Of a stretch of 64,000 nt of DNA, positions 18,026 through 25,769 are shown in pieces. Numbering within the stretch: the first letter of the stretch is position 1; each line of letters opens with the position of its first letter. The notes beneath the pieces are model-generated. The model saw only the letters and a list, made by a program, of their open reading frames with translations, made no database searches and had not been told where the DNA came from. This stretch comes from Microbacterium festucae (GTDB taxonomy: Bacteria; Actinomycetota; Actinomycetes; Actinomycetales; Microbacteriaceae): NCBI RefSeq assembly GCF_025421715.1, contig NZ_JAOEFC010000002.1:682001-746000 (forward strand), written 5' to 3'. A program made the position numbers and the translations under genes.

Positions 18026-18151
18026 CCCCGCACAACCGCGGGAGCGAGAACACGACACGCCGAGCCCCGGCATCCGGGCTCGGCGTGTCGCGTTGGCGGT
18101 CATGCTGTTGTGCGGCCACGACCGGCGGATGCCGTGGGCCGGTGCGCGGGC
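18026..18151. repeat. ~120-bp cruciform repeat, copy 2 (right flank of the phosphonate module)
   Basis: Direct-orientation copy of 11080-11206, offset 6,946 bp, with the same 9-bp outer arms and 15-bp inner hairpin. It begins 3 bp after the regulator stop, again at a convergent gene junction, here with an aldo/keto reductase gene. Confidence 0.9.
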
Positions 18152-18164
18152 CGCGGGGCCGGCG

Positions 18165-19040
18165 TCAGTCGGTGCCGCTGGGCGGCGGGGCGCCGAGCGC
18201 GTCGACGGCGGCGAAGAACTCCGCCGGCACGTCGGCGGTGACGAGGCCGTCGAGGGCTGCGAGGCGTGCGGTGCTGGTGATGCCGACGACGGTCGCGTCG
18301 ACGAGGGGGCTCGTGAGCGAGAAGTGCAGCGCCGCGGCGGCGAGGTCGACACCGTGCTCGTCGGCCAGGGCGCGCACCCGCTGCAGGTGGGCGGCGAAGT
18401 CGGCGGGCATCTCGCGATAGCCGTAGTTACCCGAGCCGTTCGCGAGGGTGCCGCCGCCGAAAGGCGCCGCGTTGATCACGGTCATGCCGAGCTCACGCGC
18501 CAGCGCGAAGGTCGCGTGCGCGCTGCGGTCGACGAGGGTGTAGCGGTTGTGCGAGAGCACCGCGTCGAAGGCGCCGGTCTGCACGTAGCCGTGCACCTGC
18601 GCCATCGTTCCCGAGGCGATGCCGATCGCGCCGATCACGCCGTCGTCGCGGGCGCGGATGAGCGCCTCGACGGCACCGCCGCGACCCATGGCCTCGTCGT
18701 GGGTGATCGTGTACGGATCGTGCAGGTGGTAGAGCGGCAGCCGGTCGACGCCGAGACGGGTCAGCGACTCGTCGAGCGAGCGCCGCACCCGGTCGCCGTC
18801 GAAGCGGCCCGACTCGTCGGCATCCGCCTTCGAGTACACCAGAGTGCCGGCGGGAAGGCCCCCCGCACGCCGGATGGCCTCGCCGAGGCGGGCCTCGCTG
18901 CGCCCGCCGGCGTAGGCGTTCGACGTGTCGACACCGCCGAGCGGCGAGTGGATCAGGGCGTCGGCGAGTTCGTCCGCGCCGTCGCGGGAACCGAGCGACG
19001 AAGCGCCCAGAAGGATCGGGGTCAGAGGGATGGCGTGCAT
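18165..19040 (-). CDS. Aldo/keto reductase
   Basis: 291 residues, TIM-barrel NAD(P)H oxidoreductase. The tetrad is visible: Asp and Tyr in VDTSNAYAGGRSE, Lys in LVYSKADAD, His in LYHLHDPY. AALHFSLTSPLVDATVVGITS is the cofactor-side segment. Resembles L-fucose/D-threo-aldose dehydrogenase types; substrate not readable. The ATG at 19040 is set by TAGCGT 7 nt upstream. Confidence 0.88.
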   Translation of the reverse strand: MHAIPLTPILLGASSLGSRDGADELADALIHSPLGGVDTSNAYAGGRSEARLGEAIRRAGGLPAGTLVYSKADADESGRFDGDRVRRSLDESLTRLGVDRLPLYHLHDPYTITHDEAMGRGGAVEALIRARDDGVIGAIGIASGTMAQVHGYVQTGAFDAVLSHNRYTLVDRSAHATFALARELGMTVINAAPFGGGTLANGSGNYGYREMPADFAAHLQRVRALADEHGVDLAAAALHFSLTSPLVDATVVGITSTARLAALDGLVTADVPAEFFAAVDALGAPPPSGTD

Positions 19041-19047
19041 GCCGACC

Positions 19048-19053
19048 ACGCTA
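19048..19053 (-). promoter_or_regulatory. -10 box of the aldo/keto reductase gene
   Basis: TAGCGT on the minus strand, 7 nt before the ATG at 19040; leaderless. Confidence 0.5.
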
Positions 19054-19085
19054 GCGGTCGGCGCCGCTCCCCCGGCCGGCGCGGG

Positions 19086-19205
19086 TCAGTCAGTGCTGCA
19101 GCAGCCGCCGCCGCAGCAGGAGGCACCCTCTTCGGCCACGACGATCAGGTTCTTCTCGTCGGCGATGGGCTGCAGCGTGGGCGTGGGCAGGTTCGAGGTA
19201 GCCAT
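19086..19205 (-). CDS. 39-residue Cys-rich peptide with CCGGGCC tail, unknown function
   Basis: Short gene: MATSNLPTPTLQPIADEKNL, then IVVAEEGASCCGGGCCSTD and a stop. Four of 39 residues are cysteines, in two pairs split by three glycines. TAGCAT at 19213-19218 leaves 7 nt to the ATG, the same leaderless layout as verified neighbours, which argues the gene is real. A second in-frame ATG at 19214 overlaps the -10 box and is unlikely. It could be a metal-binding mini-protein, a modified-peptide precursor, or a cysteine-sensing leader for the reductase gene 45 bp on. I do not recognise a family. Confidence 0.65.
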   Translation of the reverse strand: MATSNLPTPTLQPIADEKNLIVVAEEGASCCGGGCCSTD

Positions 19206-19212
19206 GCGCTCC

Positions 19213-19218
19213 ATGCTA
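19213..19218 (-). promoter_or_regulatory. -10 box of the Cys-rich peptide gene
   Basis: TAGCAT on the minus strand, 7 nt before the ATG at 19205. Confidence 0.5.
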
Positions 19219-19271
19219 GACCGCCCCGGCCGCGCGAAGGCCGGGGAAATGCCGCCCGGGTGCCGCGCCGC

Positions 19272-20465
19272 TCACGCGGGGCGGTACGAGGCGACGACCG
19301 GGCAGTCGAACGGGTCGCGCGCGGCGAGTCCGACGCGGTTGAGGTAGGCGATGACGATGCCGTAGGAGCGCCACAGCGACGTCTCGGCGTAGGGCACCTT
19401 CAGCGTCTCGCACTGCTCGATGACGATGGCACGGGCCTTCGCCAGGTGCGGGCGGGGCATGTTCGGGAACAGGTGGTGCTCGATCTGGTAGTTGAGCCCG
19501 CCCATGAGCCAGGTCGCCCACCAGCCGCCGCGGATGTTGCGCGAGGTGCGCACCTGCTTGCTGAAGAAGTCGAGCTTGGCGCCCGGGGCGATCACCGGCA
19601 TGCCCTTGTGGTTGGGCGCGAACGAGGCGCCCATGTACACGCCGAAGACGGCCAGCTGCACACCCAGGAAGGCGAAGGCCATCCCCAGCGGCAGGAAGAC
19701 GAACACCGGCACGACGAAGATCGAGAAGCGCAGGGCGATGAGGCCGAGCTCGGTCCAGCGGCCCTTGACGGGCTCGCGGCTGAGCAGGTGGCGGATGCCG
19801 ATGGCGTGGAGGTTCAGACCCTCCAGCGTCAGCAGAGGGAAGAACAGCCACCCCTGCTTGCGGGTGATCAGCCGCACCAGACCGCGCGAGCGCGCGGCAT
19901 CCTCGTCGAGGAACGAGATCGTGTCGATCTCGATGTCGGGGTCTTTGCCGACGCGGTTGGGGTTGGCGTGGTGACGGGTGTGCTTGGTGGTCCACCACGA
20001 GTAGCTCATGCCGACGACGCCGTTGGCGAGCACCCGGGCGAGACGGTCGTTGGCCGGGCCCGAGGTGAGGATCTGGCGGTGCGCGGCCTCGTGACCGAGG
20101 AAGGCGACCTGCGTGAAGAGGATGCCGAGGGCGGCGGCGATCAGCAGCTGGAACCAGCTGTGGCCGAACAGCACGAACCCGGTGATGCAGCCGCCGAAGC
20201 CGAGGGCGACGACGGTGGCGACGAAAGTGTAGAACCAGGGGGTGCGTCGCAGCAGCCCCGTCTCACGCACGACGGCGGAGACATCGGTGAAAGCGCGTGT
20301 CAGCGGCGGGAACTCGTCGGTGCCGGCGTAGGTCTGCCGAACGGGGCCGAGACGGGCTTCGAGAAGTGTGGCGATGAGAGCACCTGCTCTGGGATCGGGA
20401 CCGCGGAGGCCGTAAAGCCAAAGGCGGGTGCCGATCGCTAAGGCCCACACTACGCGCGGCCACAT
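19272..20465 (-). CDS. Membrane fatty acid desaturase
   Basis: About 397 residues. Three histidine clusters bind the di-iron centre: GHEAAH, HTRHHANP and QIEHHLFP. The QxxHH third box is typical of acyl-lipid/linoleoyl-CoA-type desaturases. About four membrane helices flank the boxes. It likely inserts double bonds into membrane lipids, for example in the cold; a cold shock gene lies next to it on the same strand. The start is uncertain: conserved sequence begins near GPVRQTYAGTDEFPPLTRAF, about 50 residues in; an ATG at 20465 and a GTG at 20450 are the nearest in-frame options. Confidence 0.88.
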   Translation of the reverse strand: MWPRVVWALAIGTRLWLYGLRGPDPRAGALIATLLEARLGPVRQTYAGTDEFPPLTRAFTDVSAVVRETGLLRRTPWFYTFVATVVALGFGGCITGFVLFGHSWFQLLIAAALGILFTQVAFLGHEAAHRQILTSGPANDRLARVLANGVVGMSYSWWTTKHTRHHANPNRVGKDPDIEIDTISFLDEDAARSRGLVRLITRKQGWLFFPLLTLEGLNLHAIGIRHLLSREPVKGRWTELGLIALRFSIFVVPVFVFLPLGMAFAFLGVQLAVFGVYMGASFAPNHKGMPVIAPGAKLDFFSKQVRTSRNIRGGWWATWLMGGLNYQIEHHLFPNMPRPHLAKARAIVIEQCETLKVPYAETSLWRSYGIVIAYLNRVGLAARDPFDCPVVASYRPA

Positions 20466-20547
20466 GGCCGTAGCGGTATGCGCCGATACTCCCAGCATGC
20501 CGTCAGCCGGGGGCCGCGAAACGCGACCCCCGGCTGACGAGGAAACT

Positions 20548-20751
20548 TCAGAGCGGGCGGATGTTCGCAGCCTGCATGCCCTTGGGGCCCTGCTCAGCGT
20601 CGAACTCGACCTTCTGGTTCTCGTTGAGTTCCTTGTAGCCGCTGCCGGTGATCGCGCTGAAGTGCGCGAACACGTCGGCAGAGCCGTCGTCGGGAGCGAT
20701 GAAGCCGAAGCCCTTCTCGGAGTTGAACCATTTCACGGTGCCAGTGGCCAT
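20548..20751 (-). CDS. Cold shock protein CspA family
   Basis: 67 residues, one cold-shock domain. RNP1 is [10 protein letters not shown] and RNP2 DVFAHFS; start [14 protein letters not shown]. It binds single-stranded RNA/DNA and melts structure. AAGGAAAG lies about 6 nt before the ATG at 20751, so it can start on its own. The same frame is open upstream to 21063, so a longer fused product is possible. Confidence 0.94.
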   Translation of the reverse strand: MATGTVKWFNSEKGFGFIAPDDGSADVFAHFSAITGSGYKELNENQKVEFDAEQGPKGMQAANIRPL

Positions 20752-21063
20752 CGTGTCTTTCCTTCTGTTGTTCGGACCGCCGAAGCGGCCATGTGTGCCA
20801 CGTCGACGTGTGCGACGTGGACGGTGCCTACCGGCGGTTGCCGGAAGTGTGAGGGGCGCGTGCGATGCGTCGACGGCGCCTTGCGCCGCATCGACGGTCG
20901 CGTGGCGGCCGAGCGGGGCGCCGAGTGCGCTGTGCGCTTCGAACGCTTCGCCGTCGCCGGCGACGAAGCCGGCGTACTCGCCGTCGACCGACGCGACGAA
21001 GACGTCGTGGTCGGCCTGTCGCCAGACGAGGGGCGCACTCGTGAGCAGTGCGGAGGGGAACAT
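20752..21063 (-). CDS. Uncharacterised small domain reading in frame into cspA
   Basis: From the ATG at 21063 (AAAGG upstream) 104 codons run into the cspA start with no stop. The first ~70 residues look like a true domain: [19 protein letters not shown], then [20 protein letters not shown]. The last ~30 ([17 protein letters not shown]) look like a translated leader. That leader holds a 12-bp palindrome CACGTCGACGTG (20799-20810) and a CCGC-CGAA-GCGG hairpin. Either the small gene lost its stop, or an N-terminally extended cold shock protein is made. Function unknown. Confidence 0.55.
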
Positions 21064-21202
21064 GGGAAACCTTTGAAGATGAGCGCTGCAGAACGCGCGC
21101 TCTGAGAATGGGGGCGCATCGAGCAAACCATCATCAACCCGCCTGCATCTCGTCGATGAGGCCGAGGATCGGGGACAAACCGGATCGAAGCACCAATGAA
21201 TC

Positions 21203-21208
21203 ACTGTA
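21203..21208 (-). promoter_or_regulatory. Candidate -10 of the extended cspA transcript
   Basis: TACAGT within TGATACAGT (extended -10) on the minus strand, about 140 nt before the ATG at 21063. This would give the long leader common for cold shock genes. No good -35 seen. Confidence 0.4.
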
Positions 21209-21244
21209 TCACGAAAAGGGGGCACGATGTGCGCCGGTCGAGCG

Positions 21245-21250
21245 TAGGGT
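21245..21250 (+). promoter_or_regulatory. -10 box of the YCII protein gene
   Basis: TAGGGT ends 6 nt before the GTG at 21257; leaderless. Confidence 0.5.
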
Positions 21251-21256
21251 GCGCGT

Positions 21257-21595
21257 GTGACCTTCTATCTGATCTCCTTCCCCAGCCCTGCCATGCAGAT
21301 CCCCGCGGGCGAGTTCGCCCAGGTGGTCGCCGACTCCCACGCCGTCATCGACGAGGCCAAGGCCGCGGGGGTCTTCGTCTTCGGCGGCGGCATCGCCGAC
21401 GTGCCGCCCGTGATGGTCTCCGGTCACGGCATCGTCACCGAGGGCACCTACCCGCAGACCCGCGAGATCGAGGGCGGCTACACGATCCTCGACCTCCCCT
21501 CGCGCGATGCCGCGATCGACTGGGCGGCCAAGATCGCCGCCGCCTGCCGCTGTGCGCAGGAGCTGCGCGAGTTCCACCCCGACGCGGCATCCTGA
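21257..21595 (+). CDS. YCII-related (DGPF) domain protein
   Basis: 112 residues with one ferredoxin-like YCII domain: [20 protein letters not shown] at the start, [36 protein letters not shown]. Such proteins are small dimers, sometimes linked to ECF sigma factors; exact reaction unknown. The -10 box fixes the GTG start. Single gene; the small acidic protein gene follows after 154 bp. Confidence 0.8.
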   Translation: MTFYLISFPSPAMQIPAGEFAQVVADSHAVIDEAKAAGVFVFGGGIADVPPVMVSGHGIVTEGTYPQTREIEGGYTILDLPSRDAAIDWAAKIAAACRCAQELREFHPDAAS

Positions 21596-21666
21596 CCCTG
21601 GTCCTCCCGCGACGCCCAGGCGCACGGCGGGGTGTCAACCCCCGTTCGGTCGGCGCGCTGGGCACG

Positions 21667-21672
21667 TAGCCT
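21667..21672 (+). promoter_or_regulatory. Candidate -10 before the 21.7-24.2 kb operon
   Basis: TAGCCT about 78 nt before the ATG at 21750; it would give a leader of ~70 nt carrying the GAGGAGAGG ribosome site. Confidence 0.4.
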
Positions 21673-21749
21673 CGGTGCTCCGAGCGCCTGTCCCCGCCGG
21701 ACGGGCGGCACCGACACCCGGTGCGACGGGACGAGGAGAGGACTGCGAG

Positions 21750-21962
21750 ATGAGCGACAACGACGACGACCAGCGCACCGGCACGGACAGCGGCCACGAC
21801 GGCGGAACCCGCAAGCCCGGCGGCCTCGGCCCCGACGGCACGATCCCGCCGAGCGACGACGGCGTGGCCGCCGTACACACCGGCGTGGCCTCCACCTTCG
21901 AGCCCGAAGAAGACGAAGCGGCTCCCGGCGACGAGCAGGCTGGGGCGGACGGGCAGGGATGA
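21750..21962 (+). CDS. Small disordered acidic protein
   Basis: 70 residues, very rich in Asp, Gly and Glu (MSDNDDDQRTGTDSGHDGGT), ending EDEAAPGDEQAGADGQG. No fold or family seen. GAGGAGAGG about 8 nt upstream supports the ATG. It overlaps the next gene by ATGA, so it is the first gene of a glycan/lipid-type operon. Confidence 0.72.
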   Translation: MSDNDDDQRTGTDSGHDGGTRKPGGLGPDGTIPPSDDGVAAVHTGVASTFEPEEDEAAPGDEQAGADGQG

Positions 21963-22783
21963 CGCGGCGCCGCGCGCGCCGACGACATCCCCCGACACCC
22001 GGCGCCCCCGCGGTCACCGTGTCGGTCGTCATCCCCGTGAAAGACGACGCCGTCGCCCTGCGCAGGTGTCTGCGTGCACTGCAGCTCCAGACGCGACAGC
22101 CCGATGAGGTGATCGTCGTCGACAATGCGTCGACGGATGCCTCGGCGGCGGTCGCCCACGACGCGGGCGCGGTGGTGACCTTCTGCGGGGCGCCCGGCAT
22201 CCCCGCCGCCGCCGCGCACGGCTACGATCGCGCCGGCGGCGACCTCGTGCTGCGGCTCGACGCGGACTGCGTGCCGGCGGCCTCGTGGGCGGCGGAGGTG
22301 GTCGCTGCGTTCGAGCGTCGGCGCGACGTGTCGGCGTTCACGGGCGGCGCGCGCTTCATCGACGGGCCGCGCGCCCTCCGGCGGCCGCTGGCCGCCGCCT
22401 ATCTCACCGCATACGCGGTGGCCGCCGCCCCCGCCCTCGGGCACCTGCCGCTGTTCGGCTCGAACCTCGCCTTCCGCCGCTCCGCCTGGACCGATGTGCG
22501 CCACCGGGCGCATCGGCACGACCCCGAACTCCACGACGACCTCGACCTGTCGTTCCACCTGGGCGAACGCCACCGCATCCGCTTCGCCCGCCACACGGCG
22601 ATGGGCATGTCGATGCGGCCGTTCACCGACGCGCGCGGATTCGTCCGCCGCGTCGCCCGCGGCGCCCGCACGGTCACGGCGCACTGGCCGCAGGACTTCC
22701 CGCCCCTGCGCTGGACGCGGCTGCTGCTGCGGCGGGTGCTGGCGCGCCTCGCCGTCCCGACGCCGGCGCGGGTGCGCTCGTGA
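21959..22783 (+). CDS. Family 2 glycosyltransferase
   Basis: 274 residues. VTVSVVIPVKDDAVALRRCL starts the GT-A fold; VVDNASTDAS and LRLDADC (metal site) follow; GSNLAFRRSAW and ELHDDLDLSFHL are acceptor-side motifs. A basic N-terminal tail ([12 protein letters not shown]) precedes it. The ATG overlaps the previous stop; the next gene starts on its stop. Donor and acceptor unknown. Confidence 0.86.
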   Translation: MTRRRARRRHPPTPGAPAVTVSVVIPVKDDAVALRRCLRALQLQTRQPDEVIVVDNASTDASAAVAHDAGAVVTFCGAPGIPAAAAHGYDRAGGDLVLRLDADCVPAASWAAEVVAAFERRRDVSAFTGGARFIDGPRALRRPLAAAYLTAYAVAAAPALGHLPLFGSNLAFRRSAWTDVRHRAHRHDPELHDDLDLSFHLGERHRIRFARHTAMGMSMRPFTDARGFVRRVARGARTVTAHWPQDFPPLRWTRLLLRRVLARLAVPTPARVRS

Positions 22784-23601
22784 GCGCCCTGGTGGGCGCG
22801 GTGCCGCCCCCGCACCTGCACGTGATGACCTTCAACGTGCGACGCCCCTTGCCCGTGACGGCGCGGCCGGCCGACCGGTGGCGTCGCCGCGAGCCCGCGC
22901 TGCTGCGACTGCTCGCCACCGAGCGCCCGTCGCTGCTGGCTGCGCAGGAGGTGCTGCCCCTGCCGGCGCGGGCGATCGCCGCGGCGCTGGGGCCCGGCTA
23001 TCGCAGGATCGGGCACGGCCGGCAGCCCGGGCCGCGGGGCGAGGGTACCCCCCTTTTCTACGACAGCGCACGGCTCGAGCTGCTCGAGGGCGCGCAGTGG
23101 GCGCTGTCGGATCATCCCGACCGGCCCGGATCGACGGGGTGGGGCAGCCCCACTCCCCGCGTCGCCGTCGAGGCGGTGCTGCGCGACCGGGCGACCGGCG
23201 CGGTGTTCCTCACGATCGGCACGCACCTCGATGTCTTCTCGGTCCGCGCGCGCCGCTTGTCGGCGGCCGCCATCGGCGCCCGGGTCGCGGCGCGCGCCCT
23301 GCCGACGATCGTGCTGGGCGATATGAACGCGGGGCCGCACTCGGCGCCGCTGTCGATCCTCACCGCGAGCGGGCTGGGCGACGCCTGGCTCGTCGCCGAG
23401 CGCCACCTCACGCCGGAGTGGGGCACGCTCGCCGGCTATCGCACCCCGCGCGCGCACGGCCGACGCATCGACGCCGTGCTGGTCAGCGGCGACATCGGTG
23501 TGGCGCGCATCGGCATCCACGGCACGCCCACCGACGGCGTCTGGCCGTCGGATCACCTGCCCGTGCAGGCCGTGCTGCGACTGCCCGGGGGCCGCGTGTG
23601 A
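22780..23601 (+). CDS. Endonuclease/exonuclease/phosphatase (EEP) family hydrolase
   Basis: 273 residues of the DNase I-like fold: HVMTFNVRRPL, LLAAQEVLP (metal Glu), THLDVFSVRARRLSA, IVLGDMNAGPHS and PSDHLPVQAVL (catalytic Asp-His). Such enzymes cut phosphodiesters in lipids, nucleic acids or sugars. Company with a glycosyltransferase and a membrane protein suggests a lipid or glycan substrate; this is inference. The GTG start overlaps the glycosyltransferase stop. Confidence 0.87.
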   Translation: MSALVGAVPPPHLHVMTFNVRRPLPVTARPADRWRRREPALLRLLATERPSLLAAQEVLPLPARAIAAALGPGYRRIGHGRQPGPRGEGTPLFYDSARLELLEGAQWALSDHPDRPGSTGWGSPTPRVAVEAVLRDRATGAVFLTIGTHLDVFSVRARRLSAAAIGARVAARALPTIVLGDMNAGPHSAPLSILTASGLGDAWLVAERHLTPEWGTLAGYRTPRAHGRRIDAVLVSGDIGVARIGIHGTPTDGVWPSDHLPVQAVLRLPGGRV

Positions 23602-24203
23602 TCGAGAACTTCCTGCGACCGCCGCGCGGCTTCGTCGAGCTGCTCGCCGACGGCATCCGACTGGTGGGGCTGGTCAGCGTCATCGCCGCGACGATCTGGT
23701 GGCAGCCGACGGATGCCGGCATCCTCGCCCTCGCCCTGCCCGCGCTGCTGCTCCCCCGGTTCCTCGGCGTGCGCGCCGGCCTCGACGTCGTCTACGGCGT
23801 CGTCGTGCTGGCGGCGACGTGGAGCAACGTGATCGACCTCTACACGCGCGTGCCGTGGTGGGACGTGCCGATGCACGTGGCGGGCACCGGCGCCCTGACG
23901 CTCGTCGGCTACCTCGGCCTGGCACGGCTGGGTGCGGTGCCCCCGCCCCGCCGCCGCGGCGCTGCGCCGACCGGCGCGGATGACGGCAGGGCGCTGGGCC
24001 GGGTGCTCGTGGCCACCGCGATCGGGCTCGCCCTGAGCGCCCTGTGGGAGATGGTCGAGTGGCTCGGGTGGCGGTTCGTCTCCGACGAGATCTTCGTGGC
24101 CTATCAGGACACCATCGGCGACATGGCCGTGGGCGGTGTCGGCGCAGCCGCCACCGGGTGGATGCTCGCGACGATGCCGGTGCTGCGCAGCGACGCCCGC
24201 TGA
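23598..24203 (+). CDS. DUF2238/YjdF-like membrane protein
   Basis: 201 residues, about five or six helices. The loop DLYTRVPWWDVPMHVAGTGALT and the segment WEMVEWLGWRFVS...YQDTIGDMAVGGVGA match the His/Asp pattern of YjdF-type proteins of unknown function. GTG at 23598 overlaps the EEP stop (GTGA). Last gene of the operon. Confidence 0.72.
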   Translation: MIENFLRPPRGFVELLADGIRLVGLVSVIAATIWWQPTDAGILALALPALLLPRFLGVRAGLDVVYGVVVLAATWSNVIDLYTRVPWWDVPMHVAGTGALTLVGYLGLARLGAVPPPRRRGAAPTGADDGRALGRVLVATAIGLALSALWEMVEWLGWRFVSDEIFVAYQDTIGDMAVGGVGAAATGWMLATMPVLRSDAR

Positions 24204-24229
24204 TGCCGGGAGGCCGCGTGCGGCGTTGC

Positions 24230-24235
24230 TACGTT
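24230..24235 (+). promoter_or_regulatory. -10 box before the AAA ATPase gene
   Basis: TACGTT, followed ~26 nt on by the GTG start, leaving room for the GGAGG ribosome site at 24251-24255. Confidence 0.45.
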
Positions 24236-24261
24236 GGGGGCAACGAGCGAGGAGGCTGTGC

Positions 24262-25677
24262 GTGGACGAGCGCGACCGTGACCTGATGCTGGCCGTCGGC
24301 CGATACCTGCGACGCGTGAACGAGGTGGCCGAGCAGGAGTCGCGGGCCACGCGCACGCCGCTGGGCGACCTGATCAGCGAACACCTCGGTGCCGATGCCG
24401 CCGACGTGGCCGTGGTGCACGAGCAGATTCTCGACCATCGCCTCGTCGATGCCGACATCGCCCTCGAAGTGCTCGCCGACGGCGGGCGATTGATCGGCGT
24501 CTCGGGCGGAGAGCAGCGCCACCAACAGGGCCTCACCGAGCTCATCAGCAATCCCTACGTGCGCTACACCCCGGGCCCCGTCGACTACGTCGAACGCGCC
24601 ACCGGCCCCCAGGCGAACCGGCAGGTCGTCTCGCTCGGGCTGCGGCTGTTCCGCTTCGAGGGGGCGCCGCTGGCGGTCGCGCAGCGCGCCGCGATGCCCC
24701 ACTACGGGCGTGAGACCGCGCTCGTCGAGGTGCTCGGCGCTGACGCCGCCGTCGTCACGCGGTTCCTCGACGCCCTGCGGGCCGCGATGATCGAGCACAG
24801 CGTGCTGCGCGGGCAGGTGCTGTCGTTCGAGCCCACCGAGTACGGCCGCGGCGCCGGCGCGACCTTCCTCCCCCGCCCCGCCGTCGATGAGGACGACATC
24901 GTGCTGCCCGCCGGCGTGCTCGAAGAGACGATCGAGCACGTGGTGTCGATCGGCACGCACCGCGACGAGCTCATCCGCGCCGGGCAGCACCTCAAGCGCG
25001 GCGTCCTGCTCTACGGCCCGCCCGGAACCGGCAAGACGCTCACAGTGCGCCACCTGCTCACCATCACGCCCGGCACCACCGCGATCGTGCTCACCGGCTC
25101 CAGCATCCGGTTCATCTCGGCCGCCGCCGAGATCGCCCGCACGTTCACACCCGCCATCGTCGTGCTCGAAGACATCGACCTGGTCGCGATGGAGCGTCAC
25201 TCGTCGCCGCAGCCGCTGCTGTTCGAGGTGCTCGACGCGCTCGACGGCCTCGACGGCGACGCCGACGTCGCGTTCATCATGACGACCAACCGCGTCGAGG
25301 TGCTCGAACGCGCCCTCGCCGAGCGGCCCGGCCGTGTCGACCTCGCCGTCGAGGTGCCGCTGCCCGCGCTCGACGAACGCCGGCGCCTCTTCCGCCGGTA
25401 TGCGCACGCCCTCGATCTGTCGGATGCTGCGCTCGATGCGGCTGCCGAGAAGGCCGACGGGGTGACGGGGTCGTTCGCCAAGGAGCTGATGCGGCGCACC
25501 GTGCTGCGCGCGAGCCGGCGCGGCGACGCCCCCGTCGACGACGATCTCGCCGCCGAGCTGGGCCGCCTGCTCAGCGCGCGCGAGCAGCTCACCCGATCGA
25601 TGCTGGGGGCCGGCGGCGACGACCGGGTCCAGACGCCGCCCGAGCAGTACACCGCCGAGTTCGGGTGGATGGCGTAG
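24262..25677 (+). CDS. AAA-family ATPase
   Basis: 471 residues. An N-terminal region of ~220 residues of unknown fold precedes one AAA module with Walker A GPPGTGKT, Walker B VVLEDIDLV, sensor 1 IMTTNR and the arginine-finger segment RALAERPGRVD. The C-terminal lid follows. It resembles single-ring, CDC48-like ATPases with an unknown target. GGAGG 6 nt before the GTG at 24262 fixes the start. It stands alone between two operons. Confidence 0.85.
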   Translation: MDERDRDLMLAVGRYLRRVNEVAEQESRATRTPLGDLISEHLGADAADVAVVHEQILDHRLVDADIALEVLADGGRLIGVSGGEQRHQQGLTELISNPYVRYTPGPVDYVERATGPQANRQVVSLGLRLFRFEGAPLAVAQRAAMPHYGRETALVEVLGADAAVVTRFLDALRAAMIEHSVLRGQVLSFEPTEYGRGAGATFLPRPAVDEDDIVLPAGVLEETIEHVVSIGTHRDELIRAGQHLKRGVLLYGPPGTGKTLTVRHLLTITPGTTAIVLTGSSIRFISAAAEIARTFTPAIVVLEDIDLVAMERHSSPQPLLFEVLDALDGLDGDADVAFIMTTNRVEVLERALAERPGRVDLAVEVPLPALDERRRLFRRYAHALDLSDAALDAAAEKADGVTGSFAKELMRRTVLRASRRGDAPVDDDLAAELGRLLSAREQLTRSMLGAGGDDRVQTPPEQYTAEFGWMA

Positions 25678-25707
25678 GAGTCACTGCGGGCATCGTCTGC
25701 CGTGCTG

Positions 25708-25736
25708 TTGACGGCGCCCCACCGCATCCTTATCGT
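25708..25736 (+). promoter_or_regulatory. Promoter of the DUF2975-like/XRE pair
   Basis: TTGACG (25708-25713) and TATCGT (25731-25736) are spaced by 17 bp, close to the housekeeping sigma consensus. The -10 lies inside the TTATCG repeat, so a bound repressor would block it. Confidence 0.55.
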
Positions 25737-25760
25737 TGATCGATAACATCGTTTATCGTT
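25730..25760. promoter_or_regulatory. Candidate operator, TTATCG repeats
   Basis: TTATCG-N5-CGATAA (25730-25746) is an inverted repeat. TTATCGTT recurs directly at 25753-25760, 23 bp on. An AT-rich island in a GC-rich region, overlapping the -10 and ending before the ribosome site AAGGA. A good candidate binding site for the XRE regulator encoded downstream. Confidence 0.6.
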
Positions 25761-25769
25761 AAGGACCCC

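Noticed and set aside
19206-19214. Start of the Cys-rich peptide at the ATG at 19214
   Set aside because: That ATG lies inside the -10 box, so it could not be in the transcript.
20752-20850. Separate stop codon ending the gene upstream of cspA
   Set aside because: None is present in that frame as given; hence the in-frame junction is reported as a finding.
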